DNA from: G965267425 sp965267425
GTDB lineage: Bacteria; Bacteroidota; Bacteroidia; Flavobacteriales_E; Vicingaceae
DNA length: 64,000 nt
NCBI GenBank assembly: GCA_965267425.1
Contig: OZ253959.1
Coordinates: forward strand, 372,001 to 436,000
Direction of reading: 5' to 3'
Positions within the stretch are counted from its first letter, which is position 1. Each line of letters starts with the position of its first letter. The notes beneath the pieces are model-generated. The model was not told where the DNA came from. It saw nothing but the letters and a program-made list of their open reading frames with translations, and did not search any database. Below are positions 8,818 to 17,953 of the stretch, piece by piece. Both the position numbers and the translations under genes were made by a program.

Positions 8818-9180
8818 ATGAAATTTGATCTTCAATTATTTGACTCCGGGGAGATTCAATACATCCAAACACCTTGGCTGCAGGAAGTGGTTGGGCAAGT
8901 TTGCAAAGATGCCATGATGACAGGGATTGAATTAGCACCTGTACAATCACTCAAAACCGAAGATATACTTGATTGGATCCTTGCATTCATATATGACATG
9001 CAAAAGAACCATTCTACGGATTTGGAAAATTTTCTGTACCGCACTGATGTGGATGAGCAACTCATCAAACAAGCATCCCTTCATTGGGAAAATGTGGAAT
9101 TGCCCGAGGTTATTTCACGATTGATATTCTTGCGTTGTGTGGTCAAAATAGCAACCCGAAATAAGTATAAAGAGTTGTAA
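8818..9180 (+). CDS. Small hypothetical protein
   Basis: A 120-aa soluble, mostly helical and acidic protein that I do not recognise. It has no signal peptide, membrane segment or metal motif; two cysteines (one in VCKDAM, one in FLRCVV) are not arranged as a binding site. It is divergent from the GSCFA gene (32 bp apart) and its stop codon abuts the korB stop with no gap. The codon use and composition resemble the neighbours, so it is probably a real gene. Confidence 0.65.
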   Translation: MKFDLQLFDSGEIQYIQTPWLQEVVGQVCKDAMMTGIELAPVQSLKTEDILDWILAFIYDMQKNHSTDLENFLYRTDVDEQLIKQASLHWENVELPEVISRLIFLRCVVKIATRNKYKEL

Positions 9181-10197
9181 TTATTGGGCTTCCCATGTAT
9201 CTCCGCTTAGAAGGAGATCATTCATGTTGTTGAATTTCGATGTCTTTTTCTGCTCTTCCATTTGATTCAACAATGCATCATCAAAGGTGGGTTGTTCAAC
9301 CGAACGAATCACACCAAAAGCAACGGGAAGATCAGGGGCATTCATGCGCACCAGCATGGAATGTAAAATAGGGTCCGTTTCATGCGCATCATGCACAAGA
9401 ATATCATCTATAGTAACACCATTTTTCCCCAATTCAACTGCTTCAAGTTTTAGTCCATTTAACCGTATGCCTTTTTCCTTGTCCTTTCCAAATAACATGG
9501 GTTGACCATGTTCAAGGAAAAGCATATTGTCGTCTCGTTTATCTTTATCTGTGATGTGACCGAAGACTTTGTCATTAAAAATTACACAGTTTTGCAACAA
9601 TTCAACTACGGAAGTTCCTTTGTGTTTTTCAGATTCCACAAATACATCTGTCATGTGCATAGGCAGCACATCCACAGATCTGGCAAAAAACGTACTTCGG
9701 CTACTCATGCATAATTCACCTGGATTAAACGGTGGGTCAACTGTTCCATGAGGTGAAGATTTCGTCACCAAACCCAGGTGAGATGTGGGAGAAAATTGTC
9801 CTTTTGTCAATCCATAAATCTCATTGTTAAACAACAAAATATTGATATCCACATTTCTTCGAATGGCTTGTACAAAATGGTTGGTTCCAATGGCCAGCGA
9901 ATCTCCATCGCCTGTAATTTCCCAAACACTTAATGAAGGGTTGGCCAACTTAACACCTGTGGCTATGGCAGCTGCCCGACCATGAATGGTATGGAATCCA
10001 TAAGAATTCATGTAATATGGGAACCTTGAAGAACATCCAATACCAGAAATAAACACAACATCCTTTTTGTCTAACCCCATTTTTGGCAGGGCGAGTTGCA
10101 TGGATCTTAAAATAGACTTGTCACCACAACCAGGACACCATCGATTTTCTTCTTGGTTTTCAAAATCCTTATAGGTATATGTCGAATCCTGGCTCAT
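9181..10197 (-). CDS. korB: 2-oxoglutarate:ferredoxin oxidoreductase, beta subunit
   Basis: Thiamine-diphosphate and Fe-S subunit (338 aa) of the enzyme that oxidatively decarboxylates 2-oxoglutarate to succinyl-CoA with ferredoxin as acceptor. The TPP-binding motif GDGDSLAIG starts at residue 94 and NNEIYGLTKGQ follows. Four cysteines expected for the [4Fe-4S] cluster are visible at 21, 24, 53 and 202. It overlaps korA by 4 bp (ATGA). The reaction assignment rests on the match to two-subunit KorAB; a related 2-oxoacid substrate is possible. Confidence 0.92.
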   Translation of the reverse strand: MSQDSTYTYKDFENQEENRWCPGCGDKSILRSMQLALPKMGLDKKDVVFISGIGCSSRFPYYMNSYGFHTIHGRAAAIATGVKLANPSLSVWEITGDGDSLAIGTNHFVQAIRRNVDINILLFNNEIYGLTKGQFSPTSHLGLVTKSSPHGTVDPPFNPGELCMSSRSTFFARSVDVLPMHMTDVFVESEKHKGTSVVELLQNCVIFNDKVFGHITDKDKRDDNMLFLEHGQPMLFGKDKEKGIRLNGLKLEAVELGKNGVTIDDILVHDAHETDPILHSMLVRMNAPDLPVAFGVIRSVEQPTFDDALLNQMEEQKKTSKFNNMNDLLLSGDTWEAQ

Positions 10198-12023
10198 GAA
10201 GAACTATTTTGTTGAAACACTTCTTTTAATTCTGCCACATTAAATGGTTGACCTTGCACTTTGTTGTATTGCTGAATAGATATTCCTGAAAAGGAAGAAC
10301 GTAAAAACTTCGCAAATTGACCGGTGTTTAGCTCGCAAACCAATATGTTTTTGAAATTCTTGAAAACATCCATGGTATTGGATGGTAGTGGTTGGATGTA
10401 TTCAAAATGCGCCAACCCGATTTTAGGGTCATTCATTTCAAGCACAGCAGAATACAAGGTTCCAAACGTGCCTCCCCAGCCAACAACCAAGAGATCTCCT
10501 TTCTGCGCACCAATCACTTCTAGTTCAGGTATGCTGTTTTGGATTTTGTCAATTTTTCCTTTTCTGAGATTCACCATTTTTTGGTGATTATCAGGATCAT
10601 AAGACACTTTACCGGTAACATCTTCTTTTTCCAATCCGCCAATTCTGTGCTCATACCCTTCCTCTCCCGGAATAGCCCAATCTCTCGCTAATGTATTTTC
10701 ATCGCGCACATACGGCGTCCAGGCTTCAGGTGCCAAAGATGGTTTGTTAACCCTAATGTCGGGCAATGCATCTGTTTTGGTTATTTTCCAGGGTTCAGAA
10801 CCATTTCCAAGGTAACCATCACTCAAAAGTATTACAGGAGACATGTGTTCTACGGCAATCTTACAAGCTTCATAGGCCATTCTGAAACAGCCACTGGGTG
10901 TACTTGCAGCCAACACAGCCACCGGACTCTCACCATTTCTACCATACAAAGCCTGGGACAAATCCGCTTGTTCTGTTTTTGTGGGCAATCCAGTAGATGG
11001 GCCACCTCTTTGCACGTCAACCACTACAATTGGCAATTCTGCAGAAACTGCCAAACCAATGGCTTCGCTTTTCAATGCAAGACCAGGTCCCGATGTGGTA
11101 GTCACTCCTAATCCTCCGGCGAAACTTGCACCAATGGCTGCGCAGATTCCAGCAATTTCATCCTCTGCCTGAAAAATTCTCACCCCAAAAGATTTGTATT
11201 TGGCCAGTTCATGCAAAATATCTGACGCAGGAGTAATCGGGTAGGATCCCAAAAATAGAGGTAATCCAGATTTTTCGGAGGCCGCCAAAAATCCCCATGC
11301 CAATGCCTGATTCCCTACAATGTTTCTATATGTTCCTGATTCAATTTTGGCAGGGAGCACTTCAAAAGTTGAATTGAGGACCTCAATGGTTTCAGCATAA
11401 TTGAAACCGGACTGCAACGCCAAAATGTTGGCTTTAATTAGCGGTTCACTTTTGCTAAATTTTTGTTCAATTCTTTTTTTGGAATAGTCCAATGGCCTGT
11501 TGAACATCCAATACACAATGCCCAACGCAAACATATTTTTACAGCGCATGATGCTTTTCCCGTCTAGTCCGGAATACTTTAAGGCATCTCGGGTTAATCG
11601 ACTAATTGGAGCTTCAACTACGTGAAATCCATTAAGGAAATCATTCTCCAAAGGATTGCTTTCAAATCCAGCCTTTCGAACATCTTTATCGCTAAAATTG
11701 TCGGTATCAACAATAATGGTGGCGCTGTTTTTAACGTTTCGAAGATTACTCTTTAATGCGGCTGCATTCATGGCCACCAAGACGTCGGCCTTATCACCAG
11801 GAGTATTGATTTCAACTTCTCCAATATGCACTTGAAATCCGGAAACACCAGCTACAGAACCTCTAGGTGCTCTGATTTCCGCGGGAAAGTCAGGAAAAGT
11901 GGCTAAATCATTACCAAGCAGAGCCGCTGTTTCAGTGAACTGACTGCCTGTAAATTGCATTCCATCACCTGAATCACCGGCAAATTTTATAACGACTTTT
12001 TTGAGAACCGTATTTTTTGTCAT
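10194..12023 (-). CDS. korA: 2-oxoglutarate:ferredoxin oxidoreductase, alpha subunit (gamma-alpha fusion)
   Basis: The 609-aa subunit fuses the gamma domain (about residues 8-185, with FAGDSGDGMQFTG near the N-terminus) to the alpha pyrimidine-binding domain (GSYPITPASDI, then QAEDEIA and TSGPGLALK). This fusion is the usual form in aerobic Bacteroidota and Actinobacteria. The frame extends 12 codons upstream, but a perfect -7 box lies inside that extension, so the ATG at 12023 is chosen. It heads the korAB operon and is divergent from sucAB. Confidence 0.92.
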   Translation of the reverse strand: MTKNTVLKKVVIKFAGDSGDGMQFTGSQFTETAALLGNDLATFPDFPAEIRAPRGSVAGVSGFQVHIGEVEINTPGDKADVLVAMNAAALKSNLRNVKNSATIIVDTDNFSDKDVRKAGFESNPLENDFLNGFHVVEAPISRLTRDALKYSGLDGKSIMRCKNMFALGIVYWMFNRPLDYSKKRIEQKFSKSEPLIKANILALQSGFNYAETIEVLNSTFEVLPAKIESGTYRNIVGNQALAWGFLAASEKSGLPLFLGSYPITPASDILHELAKYKSFGVRIFQAEDEIAGICAAIGASFAGGLGVTTTSGPGLALKSEAIGLAVSAELPIVVVDVQRGGPSTGLPTKTEQADLSQALYGRNGESPVAVLAASTPSGCFRMAYEACKIAVEHMSPVILLSDGYLGNGSEPWKITKTDALPDIRVNKPSLAPEAWTPYVRDENTLARDWAIPGEEGYEHRIGGLEKEDVTGKVSYDPDNHQKMVNLRKGKIDKIQNSIPELEVIGAQKGDLLVVGWGGTFGTLYSAVLEMNDPKIGLAHFEYIQPLPSNTMDVFKNFKNILVCELNTGQFAKFLRSSFSGISIQQYNKVQGQPFNVAELKEVFQQNSSS

Positions 12024-12041
12024 CTGCTTTTTTGGTTGGCA

Positions 12042-12049
12042 CAAATTTA
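12042..12049 (-). promoter_or_regulatory. -7 promoter box of korAB
   Basis: The minus strand reads TAAATTTG, a perfect TAnnTTTG, 18 bp before the korA ATG. It fixes the start codon, because the longer reading frame begins upstream of it. No TTG at the usual -33 spacing was found. Confidence 0.65.
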
Positions 12050-12077
12050 GGATTAACAATAGAAAAGATGAATCTAG

Positions 12078-12096
12078 ATTCCAATTAGTTTGGAAT
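12078..12096. repeat. Inverted repeat in the korA-sucA intergenic region
   Basis: ATTCCAA, TTAGT, TTGGAAT form a perfect 7-bp inverted repeat around a 5-nt centre, with weaker flanking TAGA/TCTA symmetry. It lies just upstream of the korA -7 box, at about -40 to -60 relative to the predicted korA transcript start. That is a plausible operator position for a dimeric regulator. No regulator can be named. Confidence 0.4.
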
Positions 12097-12211
12097 TCAA
12101 TCTAAATGAGTATCAAATCATTGAAAAACCACTATCTTTCAGAGAATTAAAATTCAATAATACAGCTATTGAAGTATGTCGTATATCCTATTATATTGCT
12201 AATTAATGTTG

Positions 12212-12219
12212 TATTTTTG
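12212..12219 (+). promoter_or_regulatory. -7 promoter box of sucAB
   Basis: TATTTTTG is a perfect TAnnTTTG element 24 bp before the sucA ATG, giving a predicted leader of about 20 nt. No matching TTG at -33 is evident. Confidence 0.55.
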
Positions 12220-12243
12220 TATACCTAATTTTTTTCCTGAATA

Positions 12244-14973
12244 ATGGACGACTTGTCTTATCTGAGTAATTCTAGTGTAGAATTTGTTGAAGATCAATAC
12301 AAACAATATTTAAAAGATCCAGAAAGTGTAGAATTTGGCTGGCGAAAATTTTTTGAAGGGTTTGAATTCTCCAAAAAAAATTACGAAACCGAAGCCGTTC
12401 CGGAATCTTTCCATAAAGAGTTTAAAGTCATTAATTTAATTACGGGTTATCGCCAACGTGGACACTTGTTCACTTCGACAAACCCGGTACGTGATCGAAG
12501 AAAGTATTCTCCAACACTGGATATTGAGAATTTTGGATTGGAACAATCGGACCTGGATGAGGTTTTTAATGCCGGCACAGAAATTGGCATAGGACAAGCC
12601 TCACTTCGGGATATCATTGCTCACCTGGAGGAAACCTATTGTCGATCAGTAGGTGTTGAATATGCATACATAAGACGTCCGGAAAAGATTGCCTGGTTGA
12701 GAGAGAAATTGGAACTCACCAAAAATCAAACACATTTTTCTCCGGAAGACAAAAGGGCCATTCTTTCACGATTGAGCAAGGCGGTGATGTTTGAGCAATT
12801 CCTTCACAAGAAATTTGTGGGTCAAAAAAGATTTTCACTGGAAGGTGGAGAATCCTTGATTCCTGCATTGAATCACATCATCGAAACAGGTTCGGATTTA
12901 GGGATCAAAGAATTTGTGATTGGCATGGCACATAGAGGCCGTTTGAATGTGTTATCCAATATTCTGAATAAAACACAAACAGAAATATTTAGTGAGTTTG
13001 AAGGGAAAGAATACGAAGACAGTTTATTTGATGGAGATGTGAAATACCATCTCGGATATTCTTCCGATGTTGAATTGGCAAATGGCAAAACAGTTCATTT
13101 ATCACTTTCTCCCAACCCATCGCATCTCGAGGCAGTAGATCCGGTAGTAGAAGGAATTGTACGGTCCAAAATAGATCGTTATTTACATGACGACGGTGCC
13201 ATTGCACCAATCCTTATTCATGGAGATGCCTCCATTGCGGGTCAGGGAATCGTGTATGAAGTGGTGCAGATGGCTCAATTGAAAGGTTATAAGACCGGTG
13301 GGACCATTCATATTGTGGTAAACAATCAAATTGGCTTCACCACCAATTATATTGACGCTCGTTCAAGCACATATTGTACTGATGTTGGAAAAGTTACGCT
13401 GTCTCCTGTTTTCCATGTCAATGGAGATGATGTAGAAGCAGTAACACATGCAGTTCAAGTAGCATTGGAATATCGACAACGTTTTAAATCAGACGTTTTT
13501 ATCGATTTGTTGTGTTATCGAAAATATGGCCACAATGAAGGTGATGAACCGCGATTTACTCAGCCTCTATTGTACAATATTATTGCAAAGCATCCCAATC
13601 CGCGTGATATCTATCTTCAACAGTTGATCAAGGAAGGGTTCATGACCAAAGAGGAAGAAAATAAATTAACTGAGGAGTTCAAAAGTGTATTGGATAGTCG
13701 ATTAGAAGAAGCCAAGCAAATTGAGAAAGCCAGTGCCATGAAATACATGACACGAACTTGGGAGGATGTTGGTACGGCAAGCGATAAGGATTTTGAAAAA
13801 TCTCCTACCACTGGTTTTACAAAAAAGAAGCTGTTAGACATCGGTAAAAAAATTACCTCACTTCCAGAGGACAAAAAGTTTTTCAAGAAGATCGTGAAGC
13901 TCTATAACGAGAGAGCACTTATGGCTAAGGGAGAATCACAATTGGATTGGGCCATGGGCGAAACGTTCGCCTATGCCACCTTGTTGGATGAAGGATTTCG
14001 AGTACGAATTTCAGGTCAGGATGTAGAAAGAGGAACATTTTCACACCGACATGCCGTGTTGCGAGTGGAAGAATCCGAAGAAGAGTACATTCCTTTGAAA
14101 GCCCTTGAAAAGAACAAAGGTGATTTCAGTATTTACAATTCATTTTTGTCCGAGTATGGTGTTTTAGGTTTTGACTATGGTTATGCTATGGCAGCACCAG
14201 AAACACTTACTATTTGGGAAGCGCAATTCGGTGATTTTAGCAATGGCGCGCAAATCATCATTGATCAATTTATTTCTTCGGCTGAAGAAAAATGGAGAAC
14301 AAAAAATGGATTGGTGATGTTGTTGCCTCATGGGTATGAAGGACAAGGAGCAGAGCATTCAAGTGCTCGATTAGAAAGGTACCTGGAATTGTGTGCAGAC
14401 AATAATATTCAGGTGGCCAACGCAACAACTCCTGCAAACTTCTATCATTTGCTTCGAAGGCAAATGCATAGAAACTTCCGAAAGCCATTAATTGTTATGA
14501 CTCCCAAAAGTCTTTTGAGACATCCCGAAGCTATCTCTTCATTGGATGATTTGACCAAAGGAGGATTTCAAGAAATCATAGGTGATACTGAAGTTAAACC
14601 GGCAGATGTTACGCGTGTCTTGGTTTGTTCCGGTAAAATCTATTATGACTTGAAAAGAAAACGACAAGAAAATAACATCAAAAATGTGGCCATTCTCAGA
14701 ATGGAGCAACTTTACCCGTCACCTGAAAAGCAACTGAATGCCGAGTTGAAAAAGTATACGAAGAGCAAGAAGTTAATTTGGGTACAGGAAGAACCGGAAA
14801 ACATGGGCGCGTTGGGTTTCATTCGACGAATACACAAAGACTTACCGTTTGAATTTATTAGCAGAATGGCCAGTGGAAGTCCGGCCACAGGATCGCATCA
14901 GGCACACGAGGTAAGACAGGAAGCCATTTTGGAAGAAGCATTAGATATTCAAGTAAAAGCTAAAACTAAATAA
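12244..14973 (+). CDS. sucA: 2-oxoglutarate dehydrogenase E1 component
   Basis: E1 subunit (909 aa) of the NAD-linked 2-oxoglutarate dehydrogenase complex of the TCA cycle. The N-terminal segment begins with the family motif around SSVEFVEDQYKQYLKDP. The thiamine-diphosphate site shows MAHRGRLNVL and GDASIAGQG (near residue 327) followed by NNQIGFTT, and LLPHGYEGQGAEHSSAR lies in the C-terminal half. The length is as expected for an OdhA/SucA type. It is followed after 1 bp by sucB. The E3 lipoamide dehydrogenase is not in the window. Confidence 0.96.
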   Translation: MDDLSYLSNSSVEFVEDQYKQYLKDPESVEFGWRKFFEGFEFSKKNYETEAVPESFHKEFKVINLITGYRQRGHLFTSTNPVRDRRKYSPTLDIENFGLEQSDLDEVFNAGTEIGIGQASLRDIIAHLEETYCRSVGVEYAYIRRPEKIAWLREKLELTKNQTHFSPEDKRAILSRLSKAVMFEQFLHKKFVGQKRFSLEGGESLIPALNHIIETGSDLGIKEFVIGMAHRGRLNVLSNILNKTQTEIFSEFEGKEYEDSLFDGDVKYHLGYSSDVELANGKTVHLSLSPNPSHLEAVDPVVEGIVRSKIDRYLHDDGAIAPILIHGDASIAGQGIVYEVVQMAQLKGYKTGGTIHIVVNNQIGFTTNYIDARSSTYCTDVGKVTLSPVFHVNGDDVEAVTHAVQVALEYRQRFKSDVFIDLLCYRKYGHNEGDEPRFTQPLLYNIIAKHPNPRDIYLQQLIKEGFMTKEEENKLTEEFKSVLDSRLEEAKQIEKASAMKYMTRTWEDVGTASDKDFEKSPTTGFTKKKLLDIGKKITSLPEDKKFFKKIVKLYNERALMAKGESQLDWAMGETFAYATLLDEGFRVRISGQDVERGTFSHRHAVLRVEESEEEYIPLKALEKNKGDFSIYNSFLSEYGVLGFDYGYAMAAPETLTIWEAQFGDFSNGAQIIIDQFISSAEEKWRTKNGLVMLLPHGYEGQGAEHSSARLERYLELCADNNIQVANATTPANFYHLLRRQMHRNFRKPLIVMTPKSLLRHPEAISSLDDLTKGGFQEIIGDTEVKPADVTRVLVCSGKIYYDLKRKRQENNIKNVAILRMEQLYPSPEKQLNAELKKYTKSKKLIWVQEEPENMGALGFIRRIHKDLPFEFISRMASGSPATGSHQAHEVRQEAILEEALDIQVKAKTK

Positions 14974-14974
14974 C

Positions 14975-16237
14975 ATGTCATTAGTGATGAAAGTCCCCAG
15001 TCCGGGGGAGTCAATTACCGAAGTAGAAATCGCCCAATGGGTGGTGGAAGAAGGTGAATATGTTCAGAAAGATCAGGTAATTGCAGAAATTGATTCCGAT
15101 AAAGCTACGCTGGAACTGACAGCTGAAGCAGCAGGTGCCATTAAGTTTTTGAAAGAAGAAGGTGATACCGTCCAGGTAGGGGAAGAAATTTGTGAAATTG
15201 ATACCGATGCTGAGGCTCCGGCAGATACTGCGGCTCCAGCTGAACAGAAAGAAGAAGTGGTGGAGGCAGCAGCTCCGGTACCTGCAAAAGAAGAGGCAAA
15301 ACCGGCCCCAGCTCCAACACCTGAAAGTTCATCACATGCCTCTGGACATCCATCTCCTGCGGCCAGAAAAATAATGGATGAAAATGGTATTGCTTCAGGG
15401 CAAGTACTGGGAACCGGAAAAGGTGGACGCATTACTAAAGGTGATGTAACGGCATTATTGGCTTCTGGATTTTCGGCTGCATCATCAAATGGAAGTTGGT
15501 CAGGTAGCCGCCAAGAGGACAGAAAAAAGATGAGTAGCCTGAGAAGAAAAGTTGCTCAAAGACTGGTATCTGTGAAAAATGAAACGGCCATGTTGACCAC
15601 CTTTAACGAGATCAACATGAAGCCCGTTATGGACTTGCGAAAGAAATACAAAGATCGTTTTAAGGAAGAGAAAGGGGTAGGACTAGGATTTATGTCCTTT
15701 TTTACCAAGGCGGTAACAGAAGCCCTTGCTCATTTTCCTGCTGTGAACGCCATGATTGACGGTGAAGAAATGATAACCTACGACTATGTTGACGTTGGTA
15801 TTGCCGTCAGTAGTCCCAAGGGCCTGATGGTTCCAGTGCTTCGAAACGCCGAGCTGATGTCCCTGGCTGAAATTGAGTCCGAGATCAAACGTTTGGCTGT
15901 GAAGGCAAGAGATGGAAAAATTTCGATTGAAGAAATGACCGGAGGTACATTTACCATTACCAATGGTGGAGTATTTGGATCCATGATGAGTACACCCATC
16001 TTGAATCCTCCTCAAAGTGCCATTTTAGGGATGCACAACATTGTTGAAAGGCCTGTGGTCATCGACGGTGAAATTGTTGTTCGCCCTATTATGTATGTGG
16101 CTTTGAGTTATGACCATCGAATCATTGACGGAAAAGAGTCCGTTGGGTTTTTGGTTAAAGTGAAAGAAATGATTGAACATCCTGAAAGTATTTTGTTTGG
16201 TGGAAGAAATCCAGCAGAGGTTCTTTTGGGGTTTTAA
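14975..16237 (+). CDS. sucB: Dihydrolipoyl succinyltransferase, E2 of 2-oxoglutarate dehydrogenase
   Basis: E2 component, 420 aa. The lipoyl domain carries the modified lysine in EIDSDKATLEL (Lys43). An Ala/Pro/Glu-rich linker follows (about residues 75-120), then the E1/E3-binding domain (SPAARKIMDENG) and the acyltransferase domain with the catalytic HRIIDG motif (His381, Asp385). It starts 1 bp after the sucA stop, so the two are co-transcribed. The reverse-strand frames in the linker are artefacts of its biased composition. Confidence 0.96.
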   Translation: MSLVMKVPSPGESITEVEIAQWVVEEGEYVQKDQVIAEIDSDKATLELTAEAAGAIKFLKEEGDTVQVGEEICEIDTDAEAPADTAAPAEQKEEVVEAAAPVPAKEEAKPAPAPTPESSSHASGHPSPAARKIMDENGIASGQVLGTGKGGRITKGDVTALLASGFSAASSNGSWSGSRQEDRKKMSSLRRKVAQRLVSVKNETAMLTTFNEINMKPVMDLRKKYKDRFKEEKGVGLGFMSFFTKAVTEALAHFPAVNAMIDGEEMITYDYVDVGIAVSSPKGLMVPVLRNAELMSLAEIESEIKRLAVKARDGKISIEEMTGGTFTITNGGVFGSMMSTPILNPPQSAILGMHNIVERPVVIDGEIVVRPIMYVALSYDHRIIDGKESVGFLVKVKEMIEHPESILFGGRNPAEVLLGF

Positions 16238-16250
16238 GTTTACATAACCT

Positions 16251-16754
16251 ATGAACAAATTTATCGCCATTATCATTTGTTCATTGACTTTATCTGCAGC
16301 AGGGCAGGAGGTAGAGAAGTATTTCGAAAAAGGGGTAAAGCTGATCAATGAACAGAAATTTGAAGAAGCAACTCAAGAATTGTCCAAAGCGCTGGATTCT
16401 GATCCATCTCACGTAAATTCTAGAATTAAACGAGCGTTTGCCTACTCTATGATGCAGAACTATGATGCCGCCATTGAAGATTATGGTATGGTATTGGCTG
16501 AACGTCCTGAATTACATAATGTCTACAATAGTCGTGGGTCTGCTTACATGAAAAATAAACAGTATTACAATGCCATTAAGGATTTCGATAAGGTGATTGA
16601 ATTGGATGAAAAAAATTCAGAGGCCTTTAACAATCGAGGATTTTGTAAAAAACACACCGGAGATAGTGATGGTGCCTGCCAGGATTGGAAGACTTCAAAA
16701 AAAATGGGAAATCAGGAAGCAAAAATTATTCTGAAAAACAACCGGTGTAAATAA
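16251..16754 (+). CDS. Secreted TPR-repeat protein
   Basis: A 167-aa protein with an N-terminal signal peptide (about residues 1-18, ending SAAGQ) and four tetratricopeptide repeats recognisable by the A-Y/F-x-x-R-G and A-I-x-D-Y/F patterns. The partner is unknown; TPRs mediate protein-protein contacts, here probably in the periplasm. It begins 13 bp after sucB and is probably read through from it, but a functional link with 2-oxoglutarate dehydrogenase is not indicated. Its stop lies 2 bp from that of the convergent nfu gene. Confidence 0.85.
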   Translation: MNKFIAIIICSLTLSAAGQEVEKYFEKGVKLINEQKFEEATQELSKALDSDPSHVNSRIKRAFAYSMMQNYDAAIEDYGMVLAERPELHNVYNSRGSAYMKNKQYYNAIKDFDKVIELDEKNSEAFNNRGFCKKHTGDSDGACQDWKTSKKMGNQEAKIILKNNRCK

Positions 16755-16756
16755 TG

Positions 16757-17368
16757 TTAGCCTTCTACGGCCACAACATCTTTCACATCGTCCGGCATCA
16801 TTTGCTTCAACAACCCTTCAACACCTGATTTAAGGGTTACTGTAGAAGAAGGACATCCACTGCACGAGCCCTTTAACACCAAGTTAACCGTTCCCTCGTC
16901 ATACGATTCGAACAGTATATTTCCTCCATCGTTTTCAACAGCTGGTCGGATGTATTCGTCAAGAATGGCCACAATGTTTTTTTCAATATCATTTTGTGGT
17001 TCAGCATGTTCAGTTCTCGAAGATTCTACGTGGTTCTCAATCGGCGCATTGGCTTCCTGCTTGTTGACCACTTGCATGCCAGCATTCAAATTGTCCTGGA
17101 TAAATTCCCTGATTTGATTGACAACATCATACCATTCAATTTTTTCAAGTTTTGTGATGGTTATGAAATGATGTTTCACAAACACACTTTCAACAAAAGC
17201 AAAGCGGAACAAACGTGAAATTAACGGGGCATCTGCTGCCTGCTCTCCATTAAAAAATTCATAACCTCCATCTCCTTCAACCAACAAATGATTGGCCACA
17301 AACTTCATGGTGGCAGGATTCGGAGTGCTTTCTGCGTAAATGGTAAAATGTTTTACTTGATCTGTCAT
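16757..17368 (-). CDS. nfuA: Nfu-type iron-sulfur cluster carrier
   Basis: The 203-aa protein has an N-terminal Nfu_N domain (ESTPNPATMKF near residue 15, about residues 5-95), a short charged linker and a C-terminal NifU-like domain with the cluster-binding CSGC motif at Cys169 and Cys172. It delivers Fe-S clusters to target enzymes in the cytoplasm; KorB and MoaA in this window are candidate clients. A perfect -7 box ends only 4 nt before the ATG, so the mRNA may be leaderless. Confidence 0.92.
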   Translation of the reverse strand: MTDQVKHFTIYAESTPNPATMKFVANHLLVEGDGGYEFFNGEQAADAPLISRLFRFAFVESVFVKHHFITITKLEKIEWYDVVNQIREFIQDNLNAGMQVVNKQEANAPIENHVESSRTEHAEPQNDIEKNIVAILDEYIRPAVENDGGNILFESYDEGTVNLVLKGSCSGCPSSTVTLKSGVEGLLKQMMPDDVKDVVAVEG

Positions 17369-17372
17369 GGAG

Positions 17373-17380
17373 CAAAATTA
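17373..17380 (-). promoter_or_regulatory. -7 promoter box of nfu, 4 nt from the ATG
   Basis: The minus strand reads TAATTTTG, then CTCC, then the ATG at 17368. With the usual spacing of this promoter class, transcription would start on or next to the A of the start codon. Confidence 0.6.
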
Positions 17381-17436
17381 AGCAAGATTTTCATTCCTCT
17401 CATATCCATGTATATTTACATATCTAATATGTTAAC

Positions 17437-17949
17437 ATGGCTTTAATAAAAAGTGTTCGAGGTTTTGATCCTGTTTTTGGAAAAGACTGTTACCTAGCTG
17501 AAAATGCAACTGTAATTGGTGATGTGGTAATGGGGGATAATTGCAGTGTGTGGTTCAATACGGTAGTTCGCGGTGATGTCAATTCCATTCGAATTGGGAA
17601 CAAAGTAAACATACAAGATGGCTCAACCATTCATTGTACTTATGAACGAGCGGCAACGGTGATTGGTGACAATGTTTCGATAGGTCATAATGCCATTGTT
17701 CATGGTTGTACCATTGAAGATGAAGTCTTAATTGGAATGGGTGCCATTGTGATGGACAATGCTGTTGTGAAATCCGGCTCATTAATTGCTGCGGGTTCGG
17801 TGGTGTTGGAAAATACCATTGTGGAATCCGGAAGTGTATATGCAGGAGTTCCTGCTAAAAAAGTCAAAGATATTGATGATGCTTTGATGAAAGGAGAAGT
17901 TCAGCGCATTGCAGGAAACTATCTCAAGTATTCAGAATGGTTTAAGTAG
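17437..17949 (+). CDS. Gamma-carbonic anhydrase-like hexapeptide-repeat protein
   Basis: A 170-aa left-handed beta-helix protein of the YrdA/PaaY/CaiE group, with repeated [IV]-G-x-x-x-x-I hexapeptides through residues 20-140. Metal-ligand histidines of the gamma-carbonic anhydrase fold are present in IHCTY and in GHNAIVHG. The family includes active carbonic anhydrases and proteins of unknown activity, so the enzymatic call is only likely. A one-mismatch -7 box (TATATTTA, 17411-17418) lies 18 bp upstream of the ATG. Confidence 0.88.
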   Translation: MALIKSVRGFDPVFGKDCYLAENATVIGDVVMGDNCSVWFNTVVRGDVNSIRIGNKVNIQDGSTIHCTYERAATVIGDNVSIGHNAIVHGCTIEDEVLIGMGAIVMDNAVVKSGSLIAAGSVVLENTIVESGSVYAGVPAKKVKDIDDALMKGEVQRIAGNYLKYSEWFK

Positions 17950-17953
17950 TAAG

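Noticed and set aside
9199..9218. Hairpin ATCTCC/GGAGAT behind the small hypothetical gene
   Set aside because: Only 6 bp with an 8-nt loop and no T-tract; not supported as a terminator.
12024..12059. Longer korA start 12 codons upstream
   Set aside because: The extension contains a perfect -7 promoter box for korA, so it is unlikely to be translated.
15073..15432. Long minus-strand frame opposite the sucB linker
   Set aside because: It arises from the Ala/Pro/Glu-rich linker composition of sucB; no protein-like features.
16812..16838. Inverted repeat AACCCTT/AAGGGTT inside nfu
   Set aside because: A 13-nt loop and no T-tract in either direction; probably chance within coding DNA.
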